The notes: a model not told the origin generated them from the sequence alone. Counted from the first letter of the stretch, positions 39,717 through 48,805 are shown. The stretch is 64,000 nt of DNA from CAVVAE01 sp963746185 (GCA_963746185.1 CAVVAE010000001.1:124001-188000); one strand, 5' to 3'. Made by a program: numbers and translations.

Positions 39717-40451
39717 TCAGCGATCCACCAGCGTGACCTCGAACGAGTAGAGGTCCGGGCGGTAGGCGTGCAGTCCGAGCTCTACAGCTCGGCCTGCGTC
39801 GTCGTACGCCGTTCGCTTCATCGTGAGCAACGGGGAGCCACGTCTTTCGGTCAGCAGTCTGGCCTCGCGGGCATCGGCGCGTCGCGAGCCGATCTGCTGG
39901 TGCGCCACCCGAATGTGGATTCCGACCTGACGCAAGGTCTCGTAGAGCCCGTGCTCGGTGAGGTCGACCGACTCCAGGTTGATGACCGAGCAGGGGATCA
40001 CGTTCGACATCAGAGCCAGCGGCTGGTCACCGACGAGGCGCAGCCGCTCGAGGCGCCACACGTCATCGCCCTTCTTGATCCGCAGCTCGAGCGCAGTGGC
40101 CGGATCGGCGTGGTCGCGCTCGAACGACAGCACCTGCGTGGCGGGGCGCCGACCGCTGCGGATCAGGTCGTCATTGAGGCTCGTCAGCTCGACCGGACGC
40201 TTGATCTGTGACTTGACCACCTGTGTACCTACACCACGCTTACGCACCAGCATTCCCTTGTCTACAAGGGTTTGCAGGGCTTGTCGCATCGTCGGTCGGG
40301 ACAGACCAAGCTCGTTGGCCAGCGTCATCTCGTTCGGAATCCGCTCACCCGGCCCGAGGCTGCCGTCTCCGATGGCCGCCTCGAGCTGGGCCGCGACCTG
40401 GAAGTACAACGGAACCGGGCTGGAACGGTCAACTGAGAGTCGGAGAGGCAT
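39717..40451 (-). CDS. GntR-family (HutC/UTRA) transcriptional regulator of inositol catabolism
   Basis: 244-aa regulator. N-terminal winged helix (PLYFQVAAQLEAAIGDGSLGPGERIPNEMTLANELGLSRPTMRQALQTLVDKGMLVRKRGVGTQV) and a C-terminal UTRA ligand-binding domain (about 85-240) with the family ending AYRPDLYSFEV. It is divergent from the inositol genes and shares their ~185-bp promoter region, which contains a perfect match to the C. glutamicum IolR box. Likely a repressor released by an inositol catabolite; IolR of Corynebacterium is also a divergent GntR protein. Ligand not shown. Confidence 0.9.
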   Translation of the reverse strand: MPLRLSVDRSSPVPLYFQVAAQLEAAIGDGSLGPGERIPNEMTLANELGLSRPTMRQALQTLVDKGMLVRKRGVGTQVVKSQIKRPVELTSLNDDLIRSGRRPATQVLSFERDHADPATALELRIKKGDDVWRLERLRLVGDQPLALMSNVIPCSVINLESVDLTEHGLYETLRQVGIHIRVAHQQIGSRRADAREARLLTERRGSPLLTMKRTAYDDAGRAVELGLHAYRPDLYSFEVTLVDR

Positions 40452-40531
40452 CGTGCTCTGACCTCCCTCGACGTCAACGTGCGGTGCTCCTGATTGTAGG
40501 GATTCCTTCTCCTAATGTCACTACGTCAGTA

Positions 40532-40541
40532 TGTCCTGACA
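40532..40541. promoter_or_regulatory. Putative IolR-type operator, TGTCCTGACA
   Basis: TGTCCTGACA is palindromic (TGTC-CT-GACA) and matches all ten positions of the C. glutamicum IolR consensus KGWCHTRACA as I remember it. It lies 80 bp upstream of the gntR start and 95 bp upstream of the first inositol gene, just before a candidate -35 box TTGACA. Position between the divergent genes would let one repressor control both. Confidence 0.6.
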
Positions 40542-40546
40542 AACTA

Positions 40547-40576
40547 TTGACAGAAGGTAGTGGGCTGCACAAGACT
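40547..40576 (+). promoter_or_regulatory. Candidate promoter of the inositol operon
   Basis: TTGACA (40547-40552) is a consensus -35 element; 18 nt later AAGACT (40571-40576) is a weak -10. It would start transcription near 40583 and leave a 5' leader of about 54 nt. The IolR-like box lies directly upstream. Confidence 0.45.
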
Positions 40577-40636
40577 CTGTGCCGTGCGCCCGGTGGTGGC
40601 GCTCTGTTGCATACGGGCACAGATGAAGGCGGCTTC

Positions 40637-41554
40637 ATGCCAGAGGGACAGGCTTCGGTCAGCGCAGGGCTCCAGTCGAGGCTCGCTGCTGCGCCAATCT
40701 CGTGGGGTGTGTGCGAGGTGCCGGACTGGGGTTATCAGCTCGCGCCGGACGTGGTGCTCACCCAGATGAGCAGTCTTGGATTCGCCGCGACGGAGTTCGG
40801 GCCAGACGGGTTCCTCGCCGATGACCCTCAGGCCAAGGCCGCCCAGCTGACGTCGTACGGCATGAAGGCCGTTGGCGGCTTCCTGCCGATCCTGCTCCAC
40901 GATCCTGACCACGACCCGATGCCCGAGGTCGAGGCGTTCATCGACGGGTGCCTCGCTTCGGGCGCTGGGGTCATGGTGCTGGCGGCGTTCAGCGGGGCCG
41001 ATGGCTACGACTCCCGTCCCGTGCTCGACGACGCGCAGTGGCGGTGCCTGCTGAAGAACCTCGACCGGATCGACGCTCGCGCGACGGAGCGCGGAGTGGT
41101 CGCCTGCCTTCACCCGCACATCGGCACCATGGTGGAGACGAATGACGAGGTCGAGCGCGTCATGCACGGGTCGCATGTCGGACTCTGTGTCGACACCGGT
41201 CATCTCGCCGTCGGCGGCTCGGACCCCGTCAAGATCACGACAGCTTTCGCGGAGCGTGTCCGCCACGTCCACCTCAAGGACGTCGACCTGGGGTTGGCCG
41301 CGCAAGTGCGGGCCGGTGACCTGGCGTTCGGCCGCGCAGTCAAACAGGGCATGTTCAAGCCACTGGGGGAGGGCGACGTCGACATCCTGACCTTGGTGGA
41401 CACGCTCGAAGAAGCCGGTTACGACGGTTGGTACGTCCTGGAGCAGGACGTGATGCTCGACGACGCCGAGGCCGCAGCCGCGATCCAGGACGCCGTCCGC
41501 GCCAGCCGGGCGTACCTCACGCGCGAAGACCTGGTCAGCGGGGGCACGCGATGA
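40637..41554 (+). CDS. iolE: TIM-barrel isomerase/dehydratase, IolE-like (2-keto-myo-inositol dehydratase)
   Basis: 305-aa AP-endonuclease-2-type TIM barrel. It begins APISWGVCEVPDWGYQLAPDVVLTQM and has TATEFGPDG-like metal and sugar residues (AATEFGPDGFL), ACLHPHIGTMVE, GLCVDTGHLAVGG and HVHLKDVD, the metal-binding pattern of IolE/IolI proteins. The position as first gene of the cluster suggests dehydration of 2-keto-myo-inositol, the second step. Sequence is rather far from Bacillus IolE, so IolI-like isomerase is an alternative. ATG 40637 with GAAGGCGG upstream; the open frame from 40223 covers the promoter and is rejected. Confidence 0.78.
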   Translation: MPEGQASVSAGLQSRLAAAPISWGVCEVPDWGYQLAPDVVLTQMSSLGFAATEFGPDGFLADDPQAKAAQLTSYGMKAVGGFLPILLHDPDHDPMPEVEAFIDGCLASGAGVMVLAAFSGADGYDSRPVLDDAQWRCLLKNLDRIDARATERGVVACLHPHIGTMVETNDEVERVMHGSHVGLCVDTGHLAVGGSDPVKITTAFAERVRHVHLKDVDLGLAAQVRAGDLAFGRAVKQGMFKPLGEGDVDILTLVDTLEEAGYDGWYVLEQDVMLDDAEAAAAIQDAVRASRAYLTREDLVSGGTR

Positions 41555-42519
41555 CCAACGACTCCGCGCCGGCGCCGTTCGAGGTGTTGACGATGGGCCG
41601 CGTCGGCGTCGACATCTACCCTCAGCAGGTGGGTGTAAGCCTCGAGGACGTGACGTCGTTCGGGAAGTACCTCGGTGGCACGGCCACCAACGTCGCGGTA
41701 GCGGCTGCTCGCCACGGACGGCGCAGTGCCGTGATCACGCGCACCGGTGCCGACCCATTCGGTCGCTTCATCCACCAGGCACTGACCGGGTACGGCGTCG
41801 ACGATCGGTTCGTCGACGAGGTGGCCGAACTTCCGACCCCGGTGACGTTTTGTGAGATCTTCCCGCCGGACCACTTCCCGCTGTACTTCTACCGCGAACC
41901 CAAGGCCCCCGATCTCGAGATCCACGTCGAAGAGCTCGACCGTGACGCCATCACAGCAGCAAATGTCTTCTGGGTGACCGGAACCGGCTTCTCTCAGGAG
42001 CCGTCCAGGTCGACGACGATGGCGGCGCTCGAGCTCCGGCGCGAGTCAGCCGGATTCACGATCATCGACCTGGACTACCGACCGATGTTCTGGCCCGATC
42101 CGACCGAGGCGCACGCCCATGTGGCCGCTGCCCTGCCCCTGGTGGACGTGGCTATCGGCAACATCGAGGAGTGCGAGGTCGCCGTCGGCGAGACCGACCC
42201 GGACCGCGCTGCCGACGCTTTGCTCGCGGCGGGGGTCCAGCTCGCTGTCGTCAAGCAGGGACCGGCTGGGGTGCTCGGCGCGCGTGCGGGCGAGCGCGTC
42301 GTGGTGCCGCCGGTCCCGGTCGATGTCGTCAACGGTCTGGGTGCGGGTGACGCGTTCGGTGGGGCGCTGTGTCATGGCTTGCTCGCCGGCTGGCCGCTCG
42401 AGAGGATGCTGCGGTTCGCCAACGCGGCGGGTGCCGTGGTCGCCGGCCGGCTGGCCTGCGCCGACGCGATGCCCACGACGGCGGAGCTCGACGAGCTGCT
42501 CGAGGCGGTGGGCTCGTGA
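41551..42519 (+). CDS. iolC: 5-Dehydro-2-deoxygluconokinase
   Basis: 322-aa PfkB/ribokinase-fold kinase that phosphorylates 5-dehydro-2-deoxygluconate in inositol catabolism. Features: TMGRVGVDIYPQQVGVSLEDVTSFGKYLGGTATNVAVAAARHG (substrate glycine motif) and the catalytic NGLGAGDAFGGALCHGLL with the base Asp. Starts at ATG 41551, overlapping the upstream stop by 4 bp, and is itself overlapped by the next GTG. An open frame extends upstream into iolE without homology. Confidence 0.95.
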   Translation: MTNDSAPAPFEVLTMGRVGVDIYPQQVGVSLEDVTSFGKYLGGTATNVAVAAARHGRRSAVITRTGADPFGRFIHQALTGYGVDDRFVDEVAELPTPVTFCEIFPPDHFPLYFYREPKAPDLEIHVEELDRDAITAANVFWVTGTGFSQEPSRSTTMAALELRRESAGFTIIDLDYRPMFWPDPTEAHAHVAAALPLVDVAIGNIEECEVAVGETDPDRAADALLAAGVQLAVVKQGPAGVLGARAGERVVVPPVPVDVVNGLGAGDAFGGALCHGLLAGWPLERMLRFANAAGAVVAGRLACADAMPTTAELDELLEAVGS

Positions 42520-43391
42520 ACTCCACCGTCGTCGCCGACCTGATCGCAGCACGCGTGCACCATCCGGAGCGGGTCGCCGAGCTGATGCAGCAGCGGACTC
42601 CGCCGACCTCACTGGTCGGAGAAACCGGTCGGCTGATGCTCGTGGCTGCCGATCACCCGGCTCGTGGCGCACTCCGTGCCGGGGACGACCCGATGGCGAT
42701 GGCCGACCGTGGTGAGTTGCTGCGACGACTGATGATCGCACTCGAACGGCCGGGCGTCGACGGCGTGCTCGGTACGGGGGACGTGCTCGAAGACCTACTG
42801 CTCCTCGGAGCCCTCGAAGGCAAGGTCGTGATCGGGTCGATGAATCGTGGTGGACTCGCCGGGACCTGCTTCGAGATCGACGACCGTTTCACGGCGTACG
42901 GCGCCGAAGGAATCGCGCGCGCCGGCTTTCAAGGCGGCAAGATGCTGCTGCGCATCGATCCTGACGACCCCGCGACAGTCGCGACTCTCACCGCGTGCGC
43001 CGGTGCGGTCGACCAGCTTGCCGAGCGCAAGCTGATGGCCATGGTCGAACCCTTCATCTCTCATCGCGTCGACGGGCGAGTGCGCAACGACCTCAGCACG
43101 GCAGCAGTGATCCGCTCGGCCACGGTGGCTGCCGGGCTGGGCTGCACGTCGGCGTACACCTGGCTCAAGCTGCCCGTGGTGGACGGCATGGAAGACGTGC
43201 TCGCCGCGTCGACCCTGCCGGTGCTGCTGCTCGGTGGTGAGGTCCACGACGACCAACAGGGCCAGTTCGCGCTGTGGGAGAAGGTGCTGTCGAACCCTCA
43301 CGTGATGGGCATGGTTGTCGGACGCTCGCTGCTCTATCCGCCGGGCGGCGACGTCGCCGCCGCCGTCGACGCCACGGTGGGGATGATCTGA
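42516..43391 (+). CDS. Cgl0159-family (beta/alpha)8 aldolase, IolJ-type role
   Basis: 291-aa TIM-barrel protein of the class I aldolase-like Cgl0159 family found in actinobacterial inositol clusters. RLMLVAADHPARGALRAGDDP, MALVEPF-like MAMVEPFISHRVDGRVRNDL, STAAVIRSATVAAGLGCTSAYTWLKLPVVDGMEDV (candidate Schiff-base Lys in LKLPV) and LPVLLLGGEVHDDQ are seen. It probably splits 6-phospho-5-dehydro-2-deoxygluconate into DHAP and malonate semialdehyde; this role is inferred from context. GTG start at 42516 overlaps iolC by 4 bp. Confidence 0.85.
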   Translation: MNSTVVADLIAARVHHPERVAELMQQRTPPTSLVGETGRLMLVAADHPARGALRAGDDPMAMADRGELLRRLMIALERPGVDGVLGTGDVLEDLLLLGALEGKVVIGSMNRGGLAGTCFEIDDRFTAYGAEGIARAGFQGGKMLLRIDPDDPATVATLTACAGAVDQLAERKLMAMVEPFISHRVDGRVRNDLSTAAVIRSATVAAGLGCTSAYTWLKLPVVDGMEDVLAASTLPVLLLGGEVHDDQQGQFALWEKVLSNPHVMGMVVGRSLLYPPGGDVAAAVDATVGMI

Positions 43392-43392
43392 C

Positions 43393-44274
43393 ATGGGGAC
43401 TCCGTCCTACCACTGGCCGGCGGGCAGTACAGCGCACGGAAGCTTCACGCTCGACGTGACGACCGAGGCTGCCGGCTGGGACTACACCGGGCTGTCGATC
43501 GTCGAGCTTGCGCCGCAGGAACACGTCGACCTCGTCACCGGGGATGCCGAGATGCTCGTCGTGCCGCTCGCGGGATCGTGCGACGTCACGTGTGAAGAGG
43601 AGACGTTCCACGTCGCCGGTCGCGAAACTGTGTTCGACGGACCGACCGACTTCGTCTACCTGCCGCGCGACGCCTCGGCCACCGTGACCAGCGTCGTCGG
43701 CGGGCGCTTCGCGCTCCCTTCCGCACGCTGCGAACGCCGCCTGACGGCCCGCTATGCACCGAGCGCCGACGTGCCGGTCGAGCTGCGTGGCGCCGGCCAG
43801 TCGAGCCGGCAGGTCAACAACCTGTGCACCGCGGACTCGTACGAGGCCGTCAACATCCTGGTGTGTGAGGTGCTGACACCAGGCGGGAACTGGTCGTCGT
43901 ACCCGCCGCACAAGCACGACGAGGCGCGCGACGACGAGAGCGTGCTGGAGGAGATCTACTACTACGAGGTCGCCCCCGGACCCGCCGGGCCTGGGATGGC
44001 CTACCAGCGGGTCTATGGCCACGAGGGGGCCGAGATCGATGTGCTGGCCGAGGTCAGGACCGGCGACGTGGTCGTCATCCCACACGGTTGGCACGGCCCG
44101 TCCATGGCGGTTCCGGGCTATGACCTGTATTACCTCAATGTGATGGCAGGACCCGACACCGAACGCGTCTGGAAGATTCGCGACGACCCCGCGCACGGCT
44201 GGATCCGCGACACCTGGGCTGAGCAGCAGGTCGATGAGCGGTTGCCGATGGGCGCCAAGAGGGAGCCGTCATGA
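43393..44274 (+). CDS. iolB: 5-Deoxy-glucuronate isomerase
   Basis: 293-aa bicupin enzyme converting 5-deoxyglucuronate to 5-dehydro-2-deoxygluconate. Core metal-binding cupin: NWSSYPPHKHDEARDDESVLEEIYYYEV (H-x-H...E) and a later His in VVIPHGWHGPSMAVPGYDLYYLNVMAG. The first half carries the second, non-metal cupin. Full length for IolB. One base after the upstream stop and with a 4-bp overlap to iolD. Confidence 0.96.
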   Translation: MGTPSYHWPAGSTAHGSFTLDVTTEAAGWDYTGLSIVELAPQEHVDLVTGDAEMLVVPLAGSCDVTCEEETFHVAGRETVFDGPTDFVYLPRDASATVTSVVGGRFALPSARCERRLTARYAPSADVPVELRGAGQSSRQVNNLCTADSYEAVNILVCEVLTPGGNWSSYPPHKHDEARDDESVLEEIYYYEVAPGPAGPGMAYQRVYGHEGAEIDVLAEVRTGDVVVIPHGWHGPSMAVPGYDLYYLNVMAGPDTERVWKIRDDPAHGWIRDTWAEQQVDERLPMGAKREPS

Positions 44275-46193
44275 CGGTGAGACTTACGGTCGCGCAGGCA
44301 TTGGTGCGGTTCCTGGAACAGCAGTACGTCGAGCGAGACGACGAGCAGAACGCGTTCTTCGCCGGCTGCTGGGGCATCTTCGGTCACGGCAACGTGGCCG
44401 GCATTGGTCAGGCGCTGCTCGAACGCGAGCAAATCGGAGCGACCGAGACGGCTCCGAACGTGCTGACCTATCGCCAGGGCCGTAACGAGCAGGCGATGGT
44501 CCACGCAGCGGTGGGCTACGCGCGTCATCGCGACCGGTTGGCGACGTACGCCGTCACCGCCTCTGTCGGACCCGGTTCGACCAACCTGGTCACCGGTGCC
44601 GCGCTCGCGACCGTCAACCGGATCCCTGTGCTACTGCTCCCTGGCGACGTCTTCGCGACCCGGGTTGCCAACCCGGTGCTCCAGGAGCTCGAGGATCCAG
44701 GCAGCCTCGACATCAGCGTCAACGACACCCTGAAGCCGGTGTCGCGCTACTGGGACCGGATCAACCGACCCGAGCAGCTGCCGGCTTCGCTGCTGGCCGC
44801 CATGCGGGTGTTGACCGACCCTGCCGAGACCGGAGCCGTGACGCTTGCGCTACCGCAGGACGTGCAGGCGGAGGCGTTCGACTGGACAGAAGATCTCTTT
44901 GCTCGGCGGGTGTGGAACATCCGGCGGCAGCCCGTCGACGAGGCTTCGATCGCGAGGGCGTCCGAGCTCGTCCGCGGGGCCAAGCGACCGCTGATCGTGG
45001 CCGGGGGCGGCGTCATCTACTCACGTGCCACGGCTGCATTGCGCGCCTTCGCCTCCTCGACCGGCATCCCGGTCGCCGAGACCCAAGCAGGGAAGGGATC
45101 GCTGGCGTACGACGACCCGCGCTCAGTTGGGGCGATCGGCTCCACGGGCACGACCGCTGCAAACCGGATCGCCGGTGAGGCTGATCTGGTCATCGGGGTC
45201 GGCACCCGCTATAGCGACTTCACGACGGCGTCCCAGACGGTGTTCGGCGATCCCGACGTACGGTTCGTCAACCTCAACGTGATGGCGTTCGACGCGCACA
45301 AGCAGTCCGCACTTCCGTTGATCGGGGATGCGCGGATCGGCCTGGAACAGCTCGCCGAGGGGCTGGCTGGCTGGTCCACTCCGGCGGCGTACCACGAGGA
45401 AGCCACCCGACTGGCCCAACAGTGGGACGACACGGTGCAAGAGGCGTACGACGTCCAGCACGGTCCGCTGCCTGCGCAGTCAGCGGTGATCGGTGCGGTG
45501 AACGACATCTCGCGACCCCAGGACGTCGTCGTCTGCGCCGCCGGTTCGATGCCTGGTGACCTGCACAAGCTGTGGCGCACTCGCGACCCCAAGGGCTATC
45601 ACGTCGAGTACGGGTTCTCCTGCATGGGCTACGAGATCGCCGGCGGACTCGGAGTCAAGCTGGCCGCAGATGCTGCCGGCGAGACCCGCGACGTCTACGT
45701 CATGGTCGGAGACGGTTCGTTCCTGATGATGTCGTCGGAGATTGTCACAGCCGTGCAGGAAGGTGTGAAGCTGATCATCGTGCTGGTCGACAACCGGGGC
45801 TTCGCCTCGATCGGTGCGTTGTCGGAGTCACTCGGCTCGCAGCGCTTCGGAACCCGCTACCGCTATCGCACCGAGAACGGACTCGACGGCGACGTGCTGC
45901 CGGTCGACCTCGCGGCGAACGCAGCGAGCCTTGGTGCCGACGTCATCCGAGCCACCACGATCGACGAGTTCACGAAGGCGCTTCGCACAGCGCAGACCAA
46001 CGAGCACACGACGGTCGTGCAGATTGAGACCGACCCACTCGTGTCCGCTCCCGATAGTCCCGCCTGGTGGGACGTTCCGGTGGCCGAAGTCTCGGAGCTG
46101 GGCTCGACCCAAGACGCCCGATCGACGTACGAGAAGGCAAAGCAGCAGCAGCGACGCCACCTGCGGCCCGCTGACGACGGAAGGCAAAGCTAG
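44271..46193 (+). CDS. iolD: 3D-(3,5/4)-trihydroxycyclohexane-1,2-dione acylhydrolase (decyclizing)
   Basis: 640-aa thiamine-diphosphate enzyme of the acetolactate-synthase fold that opens the inositol ring. N-terminal PYR domain with AGCWGIFGHGNVAGIGQALLE and the proximal Glu, PRKPLI-like central Rossmann domain (RGAKRPLIVAGGGVIYS), and C-terminal PP domain with Mg motif YVMVGDGSFLMMSSEIVTAVQEG...NRGFASIG. Full length. Overlaps iolB by 4 bp and mmsA/iolA by 1 bp (TAGTG). Confidence 0.96.
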   Translation: MTVRLTVAQALVRFLEQQYVERDDEQNAFFAGCWGIFGHGNVAGIGQALLEREQIGATETAPNVLTYRQGRNEQAMVHAAVGYARHRDRLATYAVTASVGPGSTNLVTGAALATVNRIPVLLLPGDVFATRVANPVLQELEDPGSLDISVNDTLKPVSRYWDRINRPEQLPASLLAAMRVLTDPAETGAVTLALPQDVQAEAFDWTEDLFARRVWNIRRQPVDEASIARASELVRGAKRPLIVAGGGVIYSRATAALRAFASSTGIPVAETQAGKGSLAYDDPRSVGAIGSTGTTAANRIAGEADLVIGVGTRYSDFTTASQTVFGDPDVRFVNLNVMAFDAHKQSALPLIGDARIGLEQLAEGLAGWSTPAAYHEEATRLAQQWDDTVQEAYDVQHGPLPAQSAVIGAVNDISRPQDVVVCAAGSMPGDLHKLWRTRDPKGYHVEYGFSCMGYEIAGGLGVKLAADAAGETRDVYVMVGDGSFLMMSSEIVTAVQEGVKLIIVLVDNRGFASIGALSESLGSQRFGTRYRYRTENGLDGDVLPVDLAANAASLGADVIRATTIDEFTKALRTAQTNEHTTVVQIETDPLVSAPDSPAWWDVPVAEVSELGSTQDARSTYEKAKQQQRRHLRPADDGRQS

Positions 46194-47692
46194 TGGTCAG
46201 GACGATCGAGCATTGGATCGGTGGCAAGCTCACCGCCGGCAGCAACGAGCGGCGGTCGCCGGTCTGGAACCCTGCCACGGGGGAGCAGCAGGCCGAGGTC
46301 GTCCTGGCCGAGACCTCCGACGTCGACGACGCGGTCCTCGTGGCCAAGGAGGCGTTCGCCGAGTGGTCGGAGGCGTCGCTGAGCAAACGCGCGAAGGTGA
46401 TGTTTGCCTTCCGCGAGTTGGTGAACGCGAACATCTCTGCACTCGCTGAGATCATCACCGACGAGCACGGGAAGGTGCTCTCCGACGCCGCCGGTGAGGT
46501 GCAGCGCGGCCTCGAAGTCGTCGAGTTCGCCTGTGGCATCCCGCAGCTGCTCAAGGGTGAGTACTCCGACCAGGTCTCGACCGGCGTCGACCTGTTCTCG
46601 TTCCGCGAGCCGCTCGGTGTTGTCGCCGGGATCACGCCGTTCAACTTCCCCGTCATGGTCCCGATGTGGATGCACCCGGTCGCCATCGCGTGTGGCAACA
46701 CGTTCGTGCTGAAGCCGAGCGAGCGCGACCCGTCTGTGTCGCTGCTTGTTGCGGATCTGTGGAAACAGGCGGGGTTGCCCGATGGCGTGTTCAACGTCGT
46801 CCACGGCGACAAGGTCGCAGTCGACGCCCTGCTCGACCACCCCGACGTGCAGGCTGTGTCGTTCGTCGGCTCAACACCGATCGCCCAGTCCATCCACCAG
46901 CGCGCGTCGGCCAACGGAAAGCGAGTGCAGGCGCTCGGCGGCGCGAAGAACCACGCCGTGATCCTGCCCGACGCCGATATCGACTACGCCTCTGACCACC
47001 TGGTCGCGGCCGCATTCGGCTCGGCAGGCGAGCGGTGCATGGCGATCTCGGCAGCGGTGGCCGTAGGCCCAGCCGGCGACGCGCTCGTCCAGGCCGTGAG
47101 CGACAAGGCTGACAAGCTACGCGTCGGCCCCGGCCGCGACGCCGACAGCGAGATGGGTCCGGTGGTCACGCCCGAGGCACGCGATCGGATCGTCACGGCG
47201 ATCGGTACCGGTGAGCAGCAGGGCGCGACCATCACGGTCGACGGTCGGTCACTGGTCGTGCCCGATCACGAGGGTGGCTTCTTCGTCGGCCCCACCGTGA
47301 TCGACGCGGTGACACCGGCCATGGACGTCTACCGTGACGAGATCTTCGGACCGGTGCTGTCCGTCGTACGCGCTGGGAGCGTCGAAGAGGCGATCGCGCT
47401 GATCAATGCGAATCCGTATGGCAACGGCACGGCGATCTTCACATCGAGCGGTGAAGCAGCGCGCTCGTTCCAACGCGGCGTGCACGTCGGGATGATCGGC
47501 ATCAATGTGCCCATCCCCGTGCCCATGGCGTACTACTCGTTCGGCGGGTGGAAGGACTCGTTGTTCGGTGACAAGCACATCCACGGCCCCGAAGGGGTCT
47601 CCTTCTACACCCGGGCCAAGGTCGTGACGAGCCGATGGCCCCATGTGAGCGAGGGATCTCTTGCTCACCTCAGTTTCCCGACGGCGCGGTGA
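46193..47692 (+). CDS. iolA: CoA-acylating (methyl)malonate-semialdehyde dehydrogenase
   Basis: 499-aa aldehyde dehydrogenase that converts malonate semialdehyde to acetyl-CoA, the last step of inositol degradation; the same family serves valine catabolism (MmsA). Features: ITPFNFPVMVPMWMHPVAIACGNTFVLKPSERDP, FVGSTPIAQ (NAD loop), AKNHAVILPDAD, catalytic Cys in FGSAGERCMAISAAV, and the family-typical INVPIPVPMAYYSFGGWKDSLFGD. GTG start at 46193 overlaps the iolD stop by one base. Adjacent to iolD, so the inositol role is preferred. Confidence 0.94.
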   Translation: MVRTIEHWIGGKLTAGSNERRSPVWNPATGEQQAEVVLAETSDVDDAVLVAKEAFAEWSEASLSKRAKVMFAFRELVNANISALAEIITDEHGKVLSDAAGEVQRGLEVVEFACGIPQLLKGEYSDQVSTGVDLFSFREPLGVVAGITPFNFPVMVPMWMHPVAIACGNTFVLKPSERDPSVSLLVADLWKQAGLPDGVFNVVHGDKVAVDALLDHPDVQAVSFVGSTPIAQSIHQRASANGKRVQALGGAKNHAVILPDADIDYASDHLVAAAFGSAGERCMAISAAVAVGPAGDALVQAVSDKADKLRVGPGRDADSEMGPVVTPEARDRIVTAIGTGEQQGATITVDGRSLVVPDHEGGFFVGPTVIDAVTPAMDVYRDEIFGPVLSVVRAGSVEEAIALINANPYGNGTAIFTSSGEAARSFQRGVHVGMIGINVPIPVPMAYYSFGGWKDSLFGDKHIHGPEGVSFYTRAKVVTSRWPHVSEGSLAHLSFPTAR

Positions 47693-47765
47693 TGTCATGT
47701 ATCGGCAGCACCGTGACCCGAAGGACAGCAGCCCGCCGAGCGGCGGTCTTACAGGGAGGAAAAAC

Positions 47766-48755
47766 ATGAAGTTCAAGCGCGCACTACTGGCGGGACTCGC
47801 CATCGGCGCACTGCTGCTCTCGGCATGCAGTACCAGCGACGATGGCGGCGATGACGATAGCGGCGGGGGCGGTGGCGGCGACGCCAACGTCAACGCCAGC
47901 GACCTGCGGATCGACGTCATCACCCATGGTGCACCTGGCGACTCGTTCTGGGACGTTGTGAAGTCGGGCGCCGAGAAGGCGGGCGACGATCTCGGTGTCG
48001 ATCTGCACTACCAGAGCGACCCGGATCCCGGGAAACAGAGCACGCTGATCGACGGCGCGGTCGCTGACGGCACGGGCGGTCTGGTCATTTCGATGGCCAA
48101 CCCCGACGGTCTGGAGAACAGCATCAAGGCGGCCGTGGAGGCTGGCGTGCCCGTCATCACGATCAACTCTGGTATCGACCAGTGGCAGGACTTCGGGGCA
48201 ATCACGCACGTCGGTCAGAGCGAGACGATCGCCGGCGAGGCTGCCGGTGACCAACTCAACGAGGCAGGCGCCCAGAAGGTCATTTGTGTCATCCAGGAAG
48301 CCGGAAACATCGGCCTCGAGCAGCGTTGCCAGGGTGCAGCAGACACCTTCGACGGGAGCATGGAGAACCTGCAGGTCGACAACACCGACCTGTCTGGATC
48401 TGAGTCGACGATCGAGGCGAAGCTTCAGGACAGCAGCATCGACGGCATCCTGACGCTCGGTGGCGACATCTCCGGTCAGGCCGTCAAGGCGGTTGAGGCC
48501 AGTGGAAGCTCCGCCCAGATCGGCACGTTCGACCTGAACGCCGACGTGGCGCAGAACATCATCGACGGGAAGTTGCTGTTCGCCATCGACCAGCAGCCGT
48601 ACGTCCAGGGCTACCTGGGTGTCACCGGTATCTACCTCAAGCTGATCAACGGCAATGACATCGGCGGCGGCCAGCCGGTGTACTCGGGTCCGGCGATCAT
48701 CACCAAGGACAACGCAGCCGACGTCCTGACGTACGCGGAGAACGGCACCCGGTAG
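47766..48755 (+). CDS. Sugar (inositol) ABC transporter substrate-binding lipoprotein
   Basis: 329-aa lipoprotein: signal peptide with lipobox LLLSAC (Cys21) and an Asp/Gly-rich linker, then a periplasmic-binding-protein type 1 fold of the RbsB class (LRIDVITHGAPGDSFWDVVKSGAEKAGDDLGVDLHY..., GLVISMANPDGLENSIKAAVEAGVPVITINSG, IGTFDLNADVAQNIIDGKLLFAIDQQPYVQGYLGV). The context suggests inositol as ligand. ATG 47766 has GGGAGGA upstream. Downstream is a 12-bp hairpin before the permease gene, which would allow more binding protein than permease. Confidence 0.9.
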   Translation: MKFKRALLAGLAIGALLLSACSTSDDGGDDDSGGGGGGDANVNASDLRIDVITHGAPGDSFWDVVKSGAEKAGDDLGVDLHYQSDPDPGKQSTLIDGAVADGTGGLVISMANPDGLENSIKAAVEAGVPVITINSGIDQWQDFGAITHVGQSETIAGEAAGDQLNEAGAQKVICVIQEAGNIGLEQRCQGAADTFDGSMENLQVDNTDLSGSESTIEAKLQDSSIDGILTLGGDISGQAVKAVEASGSSAQIGTFDLNADVAQNIIDGKLLFAIDQQPYVQGYLGVTGIYLKLINGNDIGGGQPVYSGPAIITKDNAADVLTYAENGTR

Positions 48756-48775
48756 GGGAGCCCGGTCGGTACGAC

Positions 48776-48805
48776 GTGGTGCCCTGGGCTCGGCCAGGGC
48801 ACCAC
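48776..48805 (+). promoter_or_regulatory. Hairpin between binding-protein and permease genes
   Basis: 12-bp perfect stem GTGGTGCCCTGG/CCAGGGCACCAC (48776-48787 and 48794-48805) with 6-nt loop, in a 115-bp intergenic gap. No T-tract follows, so it is probably an mRNA stabiliser or weak attenuator that raises the level of the upstream binding-protein message, a usual feature of ABC operons. Confidence 0.75.

Noticed and set aside
40243..40270. CCCTTGTCTACAAGGG resembling the arms of the dispersed repeat
   Set aside because: Lies inside the gntR winged-helix coding region, shares only a short core, and lacks the loop and tail of the element.
40223..40636. Upstream extension of the iolE frame through the divergent promoter region
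   Set aside because: It would overlap the gntR coding region and the operator; the homologous N-terminus begins just after ATG 40637.
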